A stretch of 64,000 nucleotides of DNA from an uncultured Lachnospiraceae bacterium (GCA_949840915.1 CATKXY010000001.1:124001-188000), one strand, 5' to 3'. Positions 52,935 through 61,695 are shown, numbered from the stretch's first letter. Program-made: numbers and translations. The notes: a model not told the origin generated them from the letters alone.

Positions 52935-53436
52935 ATGGCCTCCGTTCCGAGGCGTCAAGCCTCTTTTTCAACAATATTTCCTTGCCGCGGTAAAAATTGA
53001 TTCTTGCCCAGTTTTCACTCTTTCCCAGCATTTGTCCGATCTCCCGGTAGGACAGGCCGCTGATGGCCCTCAGATAGATGACCTCGCGCATGGCGGGCGG
53101 CAGAGTGTTTAGTTCTTCCATTACCTCCGCCAGCTCTATTCTGGCGATGGCTTCGCCCGCCGCGTCTCTGTGGACGGCGGTTTCGCTGCCCGGCGGCGGA
53201 TCGTCCCATGCCGTGGGGATTTCTCGTTTCTGCTTCGCCCATGCCTGATAGAGCAGGTGCTTTCCGATCTGACAGAGCCATGTGGAGAGCTTGCAGGAAC
53301 CGTCAAAGCTTTCGATAGCCAGAAAGGCGCGCAGGAATGTGTCCTGAGTCAGGTCCTCCGCCAGTTCTCTGTCCTTGCATAACGCAAAGAGATAGTGGTA
53401 TACGATCCGGGCATTTTGTCTGTAGATTTCTTCCAT
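52921..53436 (-). CDS. ECF-family RNA polymerase sigma factor
   Basis: 171 residues. Region 2 has YLFALCKDRELAEDLTQDTF LRAFLAIESF and CKLSTWLCQIGKHL; region 4 has LNTLPPAMREVIYLRAISGL and the HTH YREIGQMLGKSENWARINFY. There is no extension beyond region 4, which is typical of small ECF factors. It is paired with the anti-sigma gene downstream and probably autoregulates through the promoter at 53460-53486. The regulon cannot be read from this window. Confidence 0.93.
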   Translation of the reverse strand: MEEIYRQNARIVYHYLFALCKDRELAEDLTQDTFLRAFLAIESFDGSCKLSTWLCQIGKHLLYQAWAKQKREIPTAWDDPPPGSETAVHRDAAGEAIARIELAEVMEELNTLPPAMREVIYLRAISGLSYREIGQMLGKSENWARINFYRGKEILLKKRLDASERRPYEQT

Positions 53437-53459
53437 CAGGCACCTCCTTTCTGACTATA

Positions 53460-53486
53460 TATCCGTTTAACATTCATTTTGTTACA
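53460..53486 (-). promoter_or_regulatory. ECF-type promoter ahead of the sigma gene
   Basis: Read on the minus strand: TGTAAC, 15 bases, CGGATA. This matches the general ECF layout (AAC at -35, CG at -10) and lies 24 bases before the sigma ATG, suggesting autoregulation. Confidence 0.5.
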
Positions 53487-53496
53487 AAAAATTTTC

Positions 53497-53530
53497 AGAC
53501 GCAAGCGTCTTAATGAAATCTTAAAGGAAT
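53497..53530 (+). promoter_or_regulatory. Palindrome and direct repeat upstream of the response regulator
   Basis: A 14-base palindrome AGACGC-AA-GCGTCT (53497-53510) runs into two 11-base direct repeats, CTTAATGAAAT and CTTAAAGGAAT (53509-53519, 53520-53530; 9 of 11 identical). Direct repeats at 11-base spacing are typical OmpR-family binding sites. TACAAT at 53560-53565 is the likely -10. Confidence 0.45.
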
Positions 53531-53588
53531 CCCATATTTTATGTTAAAGCAGCATCTGTTACAATAAAAGCACAATGAGGAGGCGGTT

Positions 53589-54293
53589 ATGTATAATATA
53601 CTGATTTGTGATGATGAGCGGGACATCGTAAACGCGCTGAGAATTTATCTGCATGACGAGAATTACAGACTGTTTGAGGCTTTTGACGGCGAGGAGGCCC
53701 TGAGGGTCATAGCAGCCCAGGAGATCCACCTGGTGCTTCTGGATATTATGATGCCCAAAATGGACGGTATTTCTGCCATGGTCAGGATTCGTGAGCACTG
53801 CAATGTGCCTGTCATCCTGCTCACGGCCAAGAGTCAGGATTCCGACAAAGTGCTGGGACTCACTGTAGGGGCGGACGATTATATTACCAAGCCCTTCAAT
53901 CCGGTGGAGGTAGCGGCCAGAGTCAAGTCGCAGCTTCGGCGCTATATGCAGCTGGGCGGCGGCAATATGCGGCCGGAGGTCATGCAGGTAGGCGGTATAG
54001 AGATGGACGATCTCGAGAAGAAGGTGACGCTGGACGGAGAGCCGGTAGCTCTGACTCCCACTGAGTATGATATCCTGAAGCTGCTCATGCAGAGTCCCGG
54101 ACAGGTGTTTTCCCCCGGGGAAATCTATCAGCGTATCTGGAAGGACCTGCCCTATGGCAGTGAGAACACGGTGGCGGTACATATCAGGCATCTGAGGGAG
54201 AAGCTGGAGATCAATCCCGCTGAACCAAGATATATCAAAGTAGTCTGGGGACAGGGATACAAATGTGAAAAAGACATAAGGAGGCAGGCCTGA
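53589..54293 (+). CDS. OmpR-family response regulator
   Basis: 234 residues. The receiver domain has the acidic pair in LICDDERDIVNAL, the phosphoacceptor Asp52 in LVLLDIMMPKMDG, Thr in VILLTAKSQD, and Lys in DYITKPFNPVEV. The C-terminal winged helix reads LTPTEYDILKLLMQSPGQVF and NTVAVHIRHLREKLEIN with a GYKCE end. It pairs with the kinase five bases downstream. The domain layout resembles VanR-type regulators; upstream direct repeats may be its own binding site. Confidence 0.95.
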   Translation: MYNILICDDERDIVNALRIYLHDENYRLFEAFDGEEALRVIAAQEIHLVLLDIMMPKMDGISAMVRIREHCNVPVILLTAKSQDSDKVLGLTVGADDYITKPFNPVEVAARVKSQLRRYMQLGGGNMRPEVMQVGGIEMDDLEKKVTLDGEPVALTPTEYDILKLLMQSPGQVFSPGEIYQRIWKDLPYGSENTVAVHIRHLREKLEINPAEPRYIKVVWGQGYKCEKDIRRQA

Positions 54294-54298
54294 ATCAT

Positions 54299-56194
54299 AT
54301 GAAAAAAGGAAAGATATCGGAGAGTGTTGTAGTCAAAGTGATTTTGTTCTTTGTGCTGGGCATCAGCTTTCTGGTAAGCTGTCTTGCCGGGTTTACCTCC
54401 GCGGTGCTGTGGAGCGGAGGGGCGTACACGCAGTCCTATGAGGAGTATATGAAAGAGATGCTGCGGAGTGAGGTATATCAGCATTTTAAGTATATCTGCC
54501 GCGATACGGAGAGTTTTTCCACATTGACGGCTGTCGAGCGTGCGCTGGCTTATGAGACGCAGTATAATAATCTGAGCTTTTCCATCGTCAGGGAGTCGGA
54601 TGGACGGGTATGCTGGAGTAATCTGAGAAGAAGTAACGGAAAATCTCCGGAATACTATGAGGAATTTTACCGGGAGGAGTTGTATGTGCTCACGGTGCGG
54701 GTAGATAGCGGTTTTGGCATAGACGATAATATCAAAGCGATTTACTGGCGGGCAGATAAGCTGTATCAGCAAAGGAATCTCTGGCCGGCATGTATCCTGG
54801 GAGGGGTTCTGGTGTTCCTGATCAGCTTTATCTGGCTGATGTGCAGCGCGGGGCACAAAAGGGGACAGGAGGGCATTACTCCCAGCGTGCTCACCAGTCT
54901 TTATCTGGATTTTCTCACGGTCATCTTCGGAGCGGGAGCTTTGGTGATTGTGGCTATAGTACTGTGGGTATGTGATGCTCTGAGATACTATGATTCGGTC
55001 TGGTCCGTGATGGGGCTGTCTGTGGGCTGTATGCTGGAGGTGATCTGGGGTACCATCTATCTCCGGGAGTTTGCCCTGCGCATGAAGCTGGGCAAGTGGT
55101 GGAAACACAGCCTGATCTATGTGCTGTGCCGGTTCGTGGTCTGGGTGGTGAAAAAGCTGGCGCATGGGATCGTCATACTGTTGACAGGACTTCCTGCCAT
55201 CCTGTCTGTAGCGGGGCTTTTGTTGTTCTTGCTGTTGTGCGAACTGGTGGGCATCCTTGTCTGGGGGGGAGAGGCGGAGCTGTTTGTCTGCTGGCTGTTT
55301 GAGAAGCTGCTCCTGGTTCCGGTGATCCTCTACTGTGCGCTGGCTTTTCAGAAGCTTCAGAAGGGGAGTTTTGAACTGGCACAGGGCAATCTGTCGGGAA
55401 AACTCGACACGAATTTGCTGTTCTTTGCCTTTAAGGAGCATGGGGAGAATTTGAACCGCATCAACGACGGGATATCCCGGGCTGTGGAGCAGCGTCTGCA
55501 GAGCGAGCGTTTAAAGACGGAGCTGATCACCAATGTGTCCCATGACCTGAAGACGCCGCTGACCTCCATCATCAATTATGCTGATCTTCTGGGCAGTGCG
55601 GCGGCTGCCGGGTCGAAGGAGAGCGCGGAGCAGATACAGGAGTATTCCGAGGTACTGCTGCGTCAGTCAGGACGGCTGAAGAAGCTGTTGGATGACCTGG
55701 TAGACGCCTCCAAGGCTACCACGGGGAACCTGGAGGTAAATCTCGTGCCCTGTGAGCTGGGGGTGCTGCTGACACAGGTTCAGGGGGAGTATGAGACCAG
55801 GCTGGAGGAAAAGAAGCTTGCGCTGCATGTGACAAGGCCGGAGGAGGAAGTGCGGATATTGGCGGACGGAAGGCATCTGTGGAGGGTGTTTGACAATCTG
55901 ATGAACAATATCTGCAAATATGCCCAGGAGGGGTCCAGGGTGTATCTGAATCTGGAGCAGCGGGGGAATGTGGTGGAGATCATTTTCCGCAATATGTCCA
56001 AGTATGAGCTGAATATTTCGCCCAAGGAGCTGGAGGAGCGTTTTGTCAGGGGGGATGCCTCCCGTCATATGGAGGGGAGCGGTCTGGGCCTTTCCATTGC
56101 CAAGAGTCTTGTGGAGCTGCAGAGGGGAAGTATGGAGATCCTCACGGACGGAGATTTGTTCAAAGTAATATTACAATTTTCGATTTTGGACTAA
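54299..56194 (+). CDS. Sensor histidine kinase with large membrane domain
   Basis: 631 residues. An N-terminal TM and short outer domain (about 35-155) are followed by six or more further membrane helices (about 160-355), then a HAMP-like linker and the kinase core. The H-box is LITNVSHDLKTPLTSIINYA (His near residue 414), the N-box LWRVFDNLMNNICKYA, and the G-boxes GSGLGLSIAKSLVELQRGS. The kinase domain is VanS-like, while the multi-helix input region is atypical and may sense membrane or cell-wall stress. It is encoded five bases after its cognate regulator. Confidence 0.92.
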   Translation: MKKGKISESVVVKVILFFVLGISFLVSCLAGFTSAVLWSGGAYTQSYEEYMKEMLRSEVYQHFKYICRDTESFSTLTAVERALAYETQYNNLSFSIVRESDGRVCWSNLRRSNGKSPEYYEEFYREELYVLTVRVDSGFGIDDNIKAIYWRADKLYQQRNLWPACILGGVLVFLISFIWLMCSAGHKRGQEGITPSVLTSLYLDFLTVIFGAGALVIVAIVLWVCDALRYYDSVWSVMGLSVGCMLEVIWGTIYLREFALRMKLGKWWKHSLIYVLCRFVVWVVKKLAHGIVILLTGLPAILSVAGLLLFLLLCELVGILVWGGEAELFVCWLFEKLLLVPVILYCALAFQKLQKGSFELAQGNLSGKLDTNLLFFAFKEHGENLNRINDGISRAVEQRLQSERLKTELITNVSHDLKTPLTSIINYADLLGSAAAAGSKESAEQIQEYSEVLLRQSGRLKKLLDDLVDASKATTGNLEVNLVPCELGVLLTQVQGEYETRLEEKKLALHVTRPEEEVRILADGRHLWRVFDNLMNNICKYAQEGSRVYLNLEQRGNVVEIIFRNMSKYELNISPKELEERFVRGDASRHMEGSGLGLSIAKSLVELQRGSMEILTDGDLFKVILQFSILD

Positions 56195-56219
56195 ATGATC
56201 CATGTCCTCATGCCGATAT
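56192..56219 (+). promoter_or_regulatory. SigD (FliA)-type promoter of the DUF6033 gene
   Basis: TAAA (56192-56195), 16 bases, GCCGATAT (56212-56219), an exact match in both elements to the SigD consensus with a permitted spacer. It lies just downstream of the kinase stop codon, whose TAA overlaps the -35, and 66 bases before the DUF6033 ATG. Confidence 0.75.
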
Positions 56220-56284
56220 TAATGAAAAGGATAAGTGGCTGAAACGGATTTTGGCCAGACACTCAAAGTCAAGGAGGAATGCAT

Positions 56285-57028
56285 ATGAGTACAGTATCGG
56301 AAGTTATGGCCGGCACTCAGGCCGCACAACAGATGCAGCAGACCGGCGAGACGGCGAATGCGCCGAAGAAGACAAAGGTGAGCGGCAAGACGGTGGGGAA
56401 TCCGCAGCTGAGCGAGAAGGCTGCCAAGTATTACGAGGAGCTGAAGAAGAAATATTCCAATATGGATTTCATTCTGGTGAGCTCCGATATGAAAGAGTAC
56501 GCCAAATCCCATGCGGGCAGCTTTGCCAATCCCAGTAAGCTGGCGGTGCTCATCGACGAGGAGAAGATTGAGCGCATGGCTGAGGATGAGGATTTCCGCA
56601 GGCAGTATGAGGCGGTTCTGAACAATGCGGCCAGCGGTGTATCGCAGCTTGCAAAGAAGCTCTCCGCAACCGGAGCGAAGGTGAAGGGCTACGGTATGCA
56701 GGTGAATGACGGCGGAAACGCATCGTTCTTTGCTGTGATCGACAAATCTCTGGCAGCGCAGAGAGACCGGATTGCCAGGAAAGCCGCCGACAAGAAGGAA
56801 GCCAAGAAGGCAGATGAGAAAAAAGCGAAGAAAGAGGCTGACCAGGAGCGCATAGACGAACGCAGAGAAGCGCGGACGGAAGGCTCCGGGGATGAGGTGG
56901 TGATCACCGCATCTTCTGTGGATGAGCTGATCCGGAAGGTGAATGACTGGATGATGGCCGGCATGAGCGACAGTGTACGCACGGAGGAGGAGCTTAGGAT
57001 CGGGCAGCAGTTTGACTTCTCGGTATAA
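56285..57028 (+). CDS. DUF6033-like protein, probably SigD-regulated
   Basis: 247 residues from the ATG at 56285, seven bases after AAGGAGGA; the in-frame ATG at 56279 is too close to the ribosome site. The protein is soluble and rich in Lys/Ala/Glu: LSEKAAKYYEELKKKYSNMD, FILVSSDMKEYAKSHAGSFA, then NASFFAVIDKSLAAQRDRIA, a coiled Lys/Ala region (about 160-205), and a C-terminal FDFSV. It matches the DUF6033 family found in Lachnospiraceae, for which no function is known. The SigD-type promoter suggests a role tied to motility or filament assembly. Confidence 0.75.
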   Translation: MSTVSEVMAGTQAAQQMQQTGETANAPKKTKVSGKTVGNPQLSEKAAKYYEELKKKYSNMDFILVSSDMKEYAKSHAGSFANPSKLAVLIDEEKIERMAEDEDFRRQYEAVLNNAASGVSQLAKKLSATGAKVKGYGMQVNDGGNASFFAVIDKSLAAQRDRIARKAADKKEAKKADEKKAKKEADQERIDERREARTEGSGDEVVITASSVDELIRKVNDWMMAGMSDSVRTEEELRIGQQFDFSV

Positions 57029-57094
57029 GAGATATCTTCAGATCTGCACGGTTGTCGAAAGCCGGCAGGAATCATGTAAAATCACAGAAATTTT

Positions 57095-57124
57095 GAAAAA
57101 GTCGTTTGCGGAAACGGCTTTTTC
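57095..57124 (+). terminator. Terminator after the DUF6033 gene
   Basis: AAAAAGTCGTTT pairs with AAACGGCTTTTT (one G-U pair) around GCGG, followed by T-rich sequence. Confidence 0.85.
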
Positions 57125-57126
57125 TA

Positions 57127-57155
57127 TTTTCATTTTTGGCAATGTATGGTATAAT
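57127..57155 (+). promoter_or_regulatory. Extended -10 promoter of the EAL gene
   Basis: TTTTCA (57127-57132), 17 bases, TGG-TATAAT with TATAAT at 57150-57155 and TG at 57147-57148. Confidence 0.6.
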
Positions 57156-57222
57156 AAAGCTATTCTTGTCAAGTGGGATACAGGCTTGCAGGGAAAATAA
57201 TTTTGGAAGTGGGACTTGTCGT

Positions 57223-59541
57223 ATGACAATCGGATTTTTTATACTGTCATGCCTGCTTGCGGCAGGGCTTTTGGCAGGTACGGCGGCTATGAATCGTTAT
57301 GAGCATTCTGTGCGTCGGCATATACAGGAATTATTTGTGGCCGCGGCGGCTACGATTCTGTTCAATGCGTTTGCGGTGACAGTGAGAGACGAGCGGATGG
57401 CAGCGCTTTTGCACGGGCTCTATTTTGCGGCCACGGACTGGCTGGTCATCATGCTTTTGCGGTATACGAAACAATACACGGCTGCTGAGGACAACAGACC
57501 GTTGTTGAAAGCATTGCTTTATGCGGGAGCTGTGGCAGACACGGTTTCCATGACGGCGAACGCATGGACTCAGCATGTGTTTGCGTGTGAGTGGGCAGAG
57601 ATTTTGGGCGGGGACAGTTGTTATGTGGTGACTCCCCGGGTGCCGGAGTATGGAGTGCCCATGTATGGCTTACATCTTATGTTCGTTTATGGAATGGTAT
57701 TTCTGGTGATGCTGACCTTCGGGATTAGAACACGGCATGCTGTCAAATTGTACCGCCGCAAGTATGAGGTGGTAGTCTGGAGCTTTATGCTGATTCTGGC
57801 CGTGAATATCGGCTATCGGTTTATTGATTTCCCCATTGATATTTCTCCCATATTGTATTCGGTGATGGCGCTGGTCTGTTTCTATTTTTCTTTGATTTAT
57901 GTGCCGAAGAGTATTGTGGTGCGGCTTCTCTCCCTGTCCGTGGAGGATATGGAGAGCGGGATTTTCTGTCTGGACAAGGATGGAAGATGTGTCTATGCCA
58001 ATGAGCAGAGCAGAAAGATTTTTGGCGCCGGGGACAGTCTTGCGCCGCTGGAGCACTATTTTCAAGACTGGCGTAGCGGAAAAAAGGAGGAGGAGCTCAA
58101 GGAGGAGATCTGGAAAGAGGAGCGGGAAATAGATGGGGAAACCCATTATTTTGAGGTTCATTTCAGGTTCCTTTTGGATGACAGAGGCAATTATGTGGGC
58201 AGCTTTTTCTCTGTCACGGACCGCACCGGGGATTTCAGAGAGCTGGAGATGGAGCGCTACAGCGCCACCCATGATTATCTCACGGATATCTATAACAGGG
58301 AGCGCTTTTTTGAGCAGGTGGAGGCGCTTTTGAAGCAGGAGCCTGAGGTGAAGCGTGTGATGATCGGTATCGATGTGAAGGACTTCAAGGTGGTCAATGA
58401 TCTGTTCGGAGAGGAGACCGGCAATCAGATACTGAAGAGAATCGCGGGCCTGATGCGCAGGGATGCCAGCTCGGATACGCTGTACGGAAGGCTTGAGGGC
58501 GACCGCTTTGCCATGTGTATGCGGGAGGAGAATTTCGTAGAAGAGAGATACACGGAGTATCTGGAGGATCTGAAGAAGATTGTCAGGAGCAGCGTCTACA
58601 GGATGCATGTGCATGTGGGGGTCTATGAGATCATCGATCCGTCCATGAGTATCTCCGTCATGTGTGATAAGGCATTTATGGCCATTCGGCGTATCAAGGA
58701 GAATTATCAGCAGATTGTAGCTTATTATACGAGAGATATGGGCAATGTGATGCAGCGGGAGAAGGTTATGGTGGGTGAGTTTGACCGTGCAATCTCCGCG
58801 GGAGAATTCCACATGTATCTGCAGCCCCAGGTGGCGGTGAACGGCTATGATATTCTGGGAGCGGAGGCTTTGGTGCGCTGGGACCATCCCGTGCGCGGAA
58901 TGATCTCCCCGGCTGAGTTTATTCCCGTATTTGAGAAGAGCGGTTATATCACCAGGCTGGACAGGTTTGTGTGGGAACAGGCCTGCAAACAGCTGCGGAT
59001 ATGGAAGGATCAGGGCAGAGAGGACCTGCATATCTCCGTGAATATTTCGCCGAAGGATTTTTATCTGATCAATCTCTATGATACTTTTACTTCATTGGTT
59101 GAGCGCTATGATATCAGTCCCGCGAATCTGAAGCTGGAGATTACGGAGACGGCTCTGATGGAGGAGATATCGAAGCATATGGATTTGCTGGGGAAACTGA
59201 GGGATTACGGTTTCCATGTAGAGATTGACGATTTCGGTAGCGGCTACTCTTCGCTGAATACGCTGAAGGACATCGAGGTGGATGTGCTGAAGCTTGATAT
59301 GGGCTTTCTGCGCAAGACCAGTCATGAGGAGCGCAGTATCATTATCATGAACGCGGTGATCAATATGTCCAAGAATCTGGGACTTACGGTGGTCACGGAG
59401 GGCGTGGAGACGGCGGATCAGGTGGAGTACCTGACTAAGGCCGGATGCGACGTCTTTCAGGGGTATTATTTTGCCAAGCCTATGCCGGTGCTGGATTTTG
59501 AGAGTAAGTATTTTGTGGAAAAGAATGCGAATGCGTTGTGA
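57223..59541 (+). CDS. Membrane PAS-GGDEF-EAL protein, probable c-di-GMP phosphodiesterase
   Basis: 772 residues from the ATG at 57223; the longer track ORF begins inside the promoter. Seven or eight N-terminal membrane helices (about 1-220, MASE-like) are followed by a PAS-like region (GIFCLDKDGRCVYANEQSRK). The GGDEF domain has a degenerate signature (YGRLEGDRFAMCM, EGDRF in place of GGDEF), so it is probably inactive or GTP-binding only. The EAL domain is intact: GAEALVRWDHPVRGMISPAE, NISPKDFY, and the metal-binding IDDFGSGYSSLNTL. It should degrade c-di-GMP, opposing the GGDEF protein encoded at 49949. Confidence 0.92.
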   Translation: MTIGFFILSCLLAAGLLAGTAAMNRYEHSVRRHIQELFVAAAATILFNAFAVTVRDERMAALLHGLYFAATDWLVIMLLRYTKQYTAAEDNRPLLKALLYAGAVADTVSMTANAWTQHVFACEWAEILGGDSCYVVTPRVPEYGVPMYGLHLMFVYGMVFLVMLTFGIRTRHAVKLYRRKYEVVVWSFMLILAVNIGYRFIDFPIDISPILYSVMALVCFYFSLIYVPKSIVVRLLSLSVEDMESGIFCLDKDGRCVYANEQSRKIFGAGDSLAPLEHYFQDWRSGKKEEELKEEIWKEEREIDGETHYFEVHFRFLLDDRGNYVGSFFSVTDRTGDFRELEMERYSATHDYLTDIYNRERFFEQVEALLKQEPEVKRVMIGIDVKDFKVVNDLFGEETGNQILKRIAGLMRRDASSDTLYGRLEGDRFAMCMREENFVEERYTEYLEDLKKIVRSSVYRMHVHVGVYEIIDPSMSISVMCDKAFMAIRRIKENYQQIVAYYTRDMGNVMQREKVMVGEFDRAISAGEFHMYLQPQVAVNGYDILGAEALVRWDHPVRGMISPAEFIPVFEKSGYITRLDRFVWEQACKQLRIWKDQGREDLHISVNISPKDFYLINLYDTFTSLVERYDISPANLKLEITETALMEEISKHMDLLGKLRDYGFHVEIDDFGSGYSSLNTLKDIEVDVLKLDMGFLRKTSHEERSIIIMNAVINMSKNLGLTVVTEGVETADQVEYLTKAGCDVFQGYYFAKPMPVLDFESKYFVEKNANAL

Positions 59542-59580
59542 TTGCTGACCTTAGATTGCTGCCGTCAGACAGGGCGGCAG

Positions 59581-59635
59581 GAAGAGACGGAGGTTGGACC
59601 TGCAGACGGGCTGCGGGTTCAACCTCCGTCTCTTC
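59581..59635. terminator. Long inverted repeat between convergent genes
   Basis: A perfect 16-base stem GAAGAGACGGAGGTTG / CAACCTCCGTCTCTTC encloses a 23-base loop with further partial pairing. It separates the EAL gene from the convergent pyrI and may act in both directions. No long T-run is present. Confidence 0.7.
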
Positions 59636-59665
59636 TCTGCCTTGCAGCGTTCGAAGACAGAAGAA

Positions 59666-60100
59666 TTATTTTGAAGGTGCGGAGTATTTCTCTTCGCAGT
59701 ATTTGCAGCGGTAAATTTCTTTTTGCTCGTCTGAGAGGAAGAAAACATGGGGCAGTCCCTGTTCGATGGAAGTGATGCAGCGGGGATTGCGGCATTTGAT
59801 GACATTTTTGATCTCTCTGGGGAGAATCAGGTCTTTTTTGGCCACGATCTCGCCGTTTTTGATGACGTTGACTGTGATATTGTGATCCAGAAAGGCCAGA
59901 ATGTCCAGATCCAGCATGTCGATATCGCACTCCACCTTCAGGATATCCTTTTTTCCCATTTTGTTGCTGCGGGCATTCTTGATGATGGCCACGGTGCAGT
60001 CCAGCTTGTCCAACTGAAGGTGGTCGTAGAGATCAAGGCTTTTGCCCGCTTTGATATGATCCAGAACAAATCCTTCTTCGATTTTTCCGACATTTAACAT
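59666..60100 (-). CDS. pyrI: Aspartate carbamoyltransferase regulatory chain
   Basis: Regulatory subunit that binds nucleotide effectors and the PyrB trimers. 144 residues: MLNVGKIEEGFVLDHIKAGK, then KKDILKVECDIDMLDLDILA. The C-terminal zinc site has CRNPRCITS and YRCKYCEEKY (CxxxxC and CxxC). It follows pyrB at 19 bases. The classical E. coli-like PyrBI holoenzyme is therefore expected here rather than the PyrR-controlled B. subtilis type. Confidence 0.96.
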   Translation of the reverse strand: MLNVGKIEEGFVLDHIKAGKSLDLYDHLQLDKLDCTVAIIKNARSNKMGKKDILKVECDIDMLDLDILAFLDHNITVNVIKNGEIVAKKDLILPREIKNVIKCRNPRCITSIEQGLPHVFFLSDEQKEIYRCKYCEEKYSAPSK

Positions 60101-60119
60101 ATGTGATACCTCCTTGGGG

Positions 60120-61034
60120 TTAATCGGCGAGTCCCAGCAGTGTCATGATCAGGGCCATGCGCACATAGACTCCGTACTGTGCCTGTCTGAAGTAGGCGGC
60201 TCTGGGGTCATGATCCACCTCCACATCGATCTCGTTTACTCTGGGCAGAGGATGGAGCACCAGCATGTCCTCTCTGGCCAGTTTCATTTTCTCCGGGGTG
60301 AGAATGTAGAAATCCTTCAGGCGGACATAGTCCTCCTCGTTGAAGAAACGTTCCTTCTGCACCCGGGTCATATAGAGCAGGTCTAGCTGGGGGAGAACAT
60401 CGTCCAGGCGGATGACCTCCTCGAAGGGGATATCTTTCTCGCGGAGCATTTCGGTGATGTAATCGGGAATGCGCAGCTCCTCGGGGGAGATAAAGAGAAA
60501 GCGGATGCCGGGATAGCGCACCAGCGCATGAATCAGGGAGTGGACGGTGCGTCCGAATTTCAGGTCGCCGCACAGGCCGATGGTAAAATGCTCCAGTCTT
60601 CCCTTAAGATTACGGATGGTCAGAAGGTCCGTGAGGGTCTGGGTGGGGTGGTGATGACCGCCGTCTCCGGCATTGATCACGGGAATCCGGGATTTGCCTG
60701 CAGCTACGGTGGCGGCTCCCTCCTTGGGGTGACGCATGGCGCAGATATCCGCGTAGCAGGAGATGACCTGAATGGTGTCGGCCACGCTCTCGCCCTTGGC
60801 GGCGGAAGAGGAGCCGGCATCGGAGAATCCCAGGACTCTGCCGCCGAGACGGATCATAGCGGACTCAAAGCTTAAGCGTGTCCGGGTGCTGGGTTCATAG
60901 AAGCAGGTGGCCAGGATTCTGCCTTCGCAGACATGAGCGTAGCGCCCGGGTTCGCGCTCAATGGAAGCGGCCAGATCGAAGAGCCGGTCCAGTTCCTCTG
61001 TTGTAAAGTCCAGGGGGCTGATTAAATGACGCAT
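60120..61034 (-). CDS. pyrB: Aspartate carbamoyltransferase catalytic chain
   Basis: Catalyses carbamoyl phosphate + aspartate to carbamoyl aspartate, the committed step of pyrimidine synthesis. 304 residues with the carbamoyl-phosphate motif [55 protein letters not shown], and the aspartate-binding [16 protein letters not shown]. It lies upstream of pyrI in the same transcript. An attenuator-like terminator is found between it and the upstream nitroreductase gene. Confidence 0.97.
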   Translation of the reverse strand: MRHLISPLDFTTEELDRLFDLAASIEREPGRYAHVCEGRILATCFYEPSTRTRLSFESAMIRLGGRVLGFSDAGSSSAAKGESVADTIQVISCYADICAMRHPKEGAATVAAGKSRIPVINAGDGGHHHPTQTLTDLLTIRNLKGRLEHFTIGLCGDLKFGRTVHSLIHALVRYPGIRFLFISPEELRIPDYITEMLREKDIPFEEVIRLDDVLPQLDLLYMTRVQKERFFNEEDYVRLKDFYILTPEKMKLAREDMLVLHPLPRVNEIDVEVDHDPRAAYFRQAQYGVYVRMALIMTLLGLAD

Positions 61035-61082
61035 AGTGTTTCCTCCGTTGGTGTTATAACTGAAATTGATATTATGTCTTAG

Positions 61083-61119
61083 AAAAAGCCGAAGAGAAAA
61101 GGAACTCTCTTCGACTTTT
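61083..61119 (-). terminator. Intrinsic terminator between the nitroreductase gene and pyrB
   Basis: On the minus strand AAAAGTCGAAGAGA pairs with TCTCTTCGGCTTTT (one G-U pair), followed by further T residues. It ends nitroreductase transcription or could act as an attenuator ahead of pyrB. Confidence 0.85.
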
Positions 61120-61125
61120 CAATGC

Positions 61126-61665
61126 TTATTCCTGATAGGATAACAAGTCTGCCACCGTCTTGCGTCTGGGAGCTTCCGGTGACTCTGCGGGATAGCCGAT
61201 GGCAATCAGTGCGATCAGCTCCTGATTGTCAGGTATCTCCAATAATTTTACCACGTCGGCCTCGTCGTAAAGCCCCATGATCACGGTACCGAGTCCCTGT
61301 TCGTAGGCTGCCAGACAAAATGCCTCGCTGGCAGCGCCGGCGTCGTACATCTGCCAGCCGTCGCCCTTTTCGGTGGAGAAGGAGCCGTCTCTCTCATAAC
61401 CGCTGCGTCCGGTCACGACAGTCACTGCGATCACCATGGGGGCATTGTTCATGATCGTACCGTTTCCGGCCCAGGTGGTGGTACATGCGGCAAGCTTGTT
61501 CTTCTTTTCGCCCTCCACCGCTATGTAACGGGTAATCTGAGTATTTTTCCAGCTGGGAGCAAAGGAAGCTGTCTCCACGATCTGTTCCAGGAACTCATGG
61601 GACACGGGCTGCTCAGTAAATTTGCGAATACTTCTGCGTCCGGTGATACATTCTTTTGCGGTCAT
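61126..61665 (-). CDS. Nitroreductase family protein
   Basis: 179 residues of the FMN-dependent nitroreductase fold. The N-terminal FMN-binding GRRSIRKFTEQPVSHEFLEQ and the ETASFAPSWKNTQITRYIAV segment are typical; the C-terminal LGTVIMGLYDE and LIALIAIGYPAESPEAPRRK bind FMN and close the fold. It should reduce nitro or quinone-like compounds with NAD(P)H; the physiological substrate is unknown. It has its own promoter (61696-61724) and terminator, so it is separate from pyrBI. Confidence 0.93.
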   Translation of the reverse strand: MTAKECITGRRSIRKFTEQPVSHEFLEQIVETASFAPSWKNTQITRYIAVEGEKKNKLAACTTTWAGNGTIMNNAPMVIAVTVVTGRSGYERDGSFSTEKGDGWQMYDAGAASEAFCLAAYEQGLGTVIMGLYDEADVVKLLEIPDNQELIALIAIGYPAESPEAPRRKTVADLLSYQE

Positions 61666-61695
61666 AGAAAAACCTCCTGTCTATATTCTTGTTAT

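Noticed and set aside
57670-59031. 453-codon ORF antisense to the EAL gene
   Set aside because: Shadow of a recognised GGDEF-EAL gene; no independent support.
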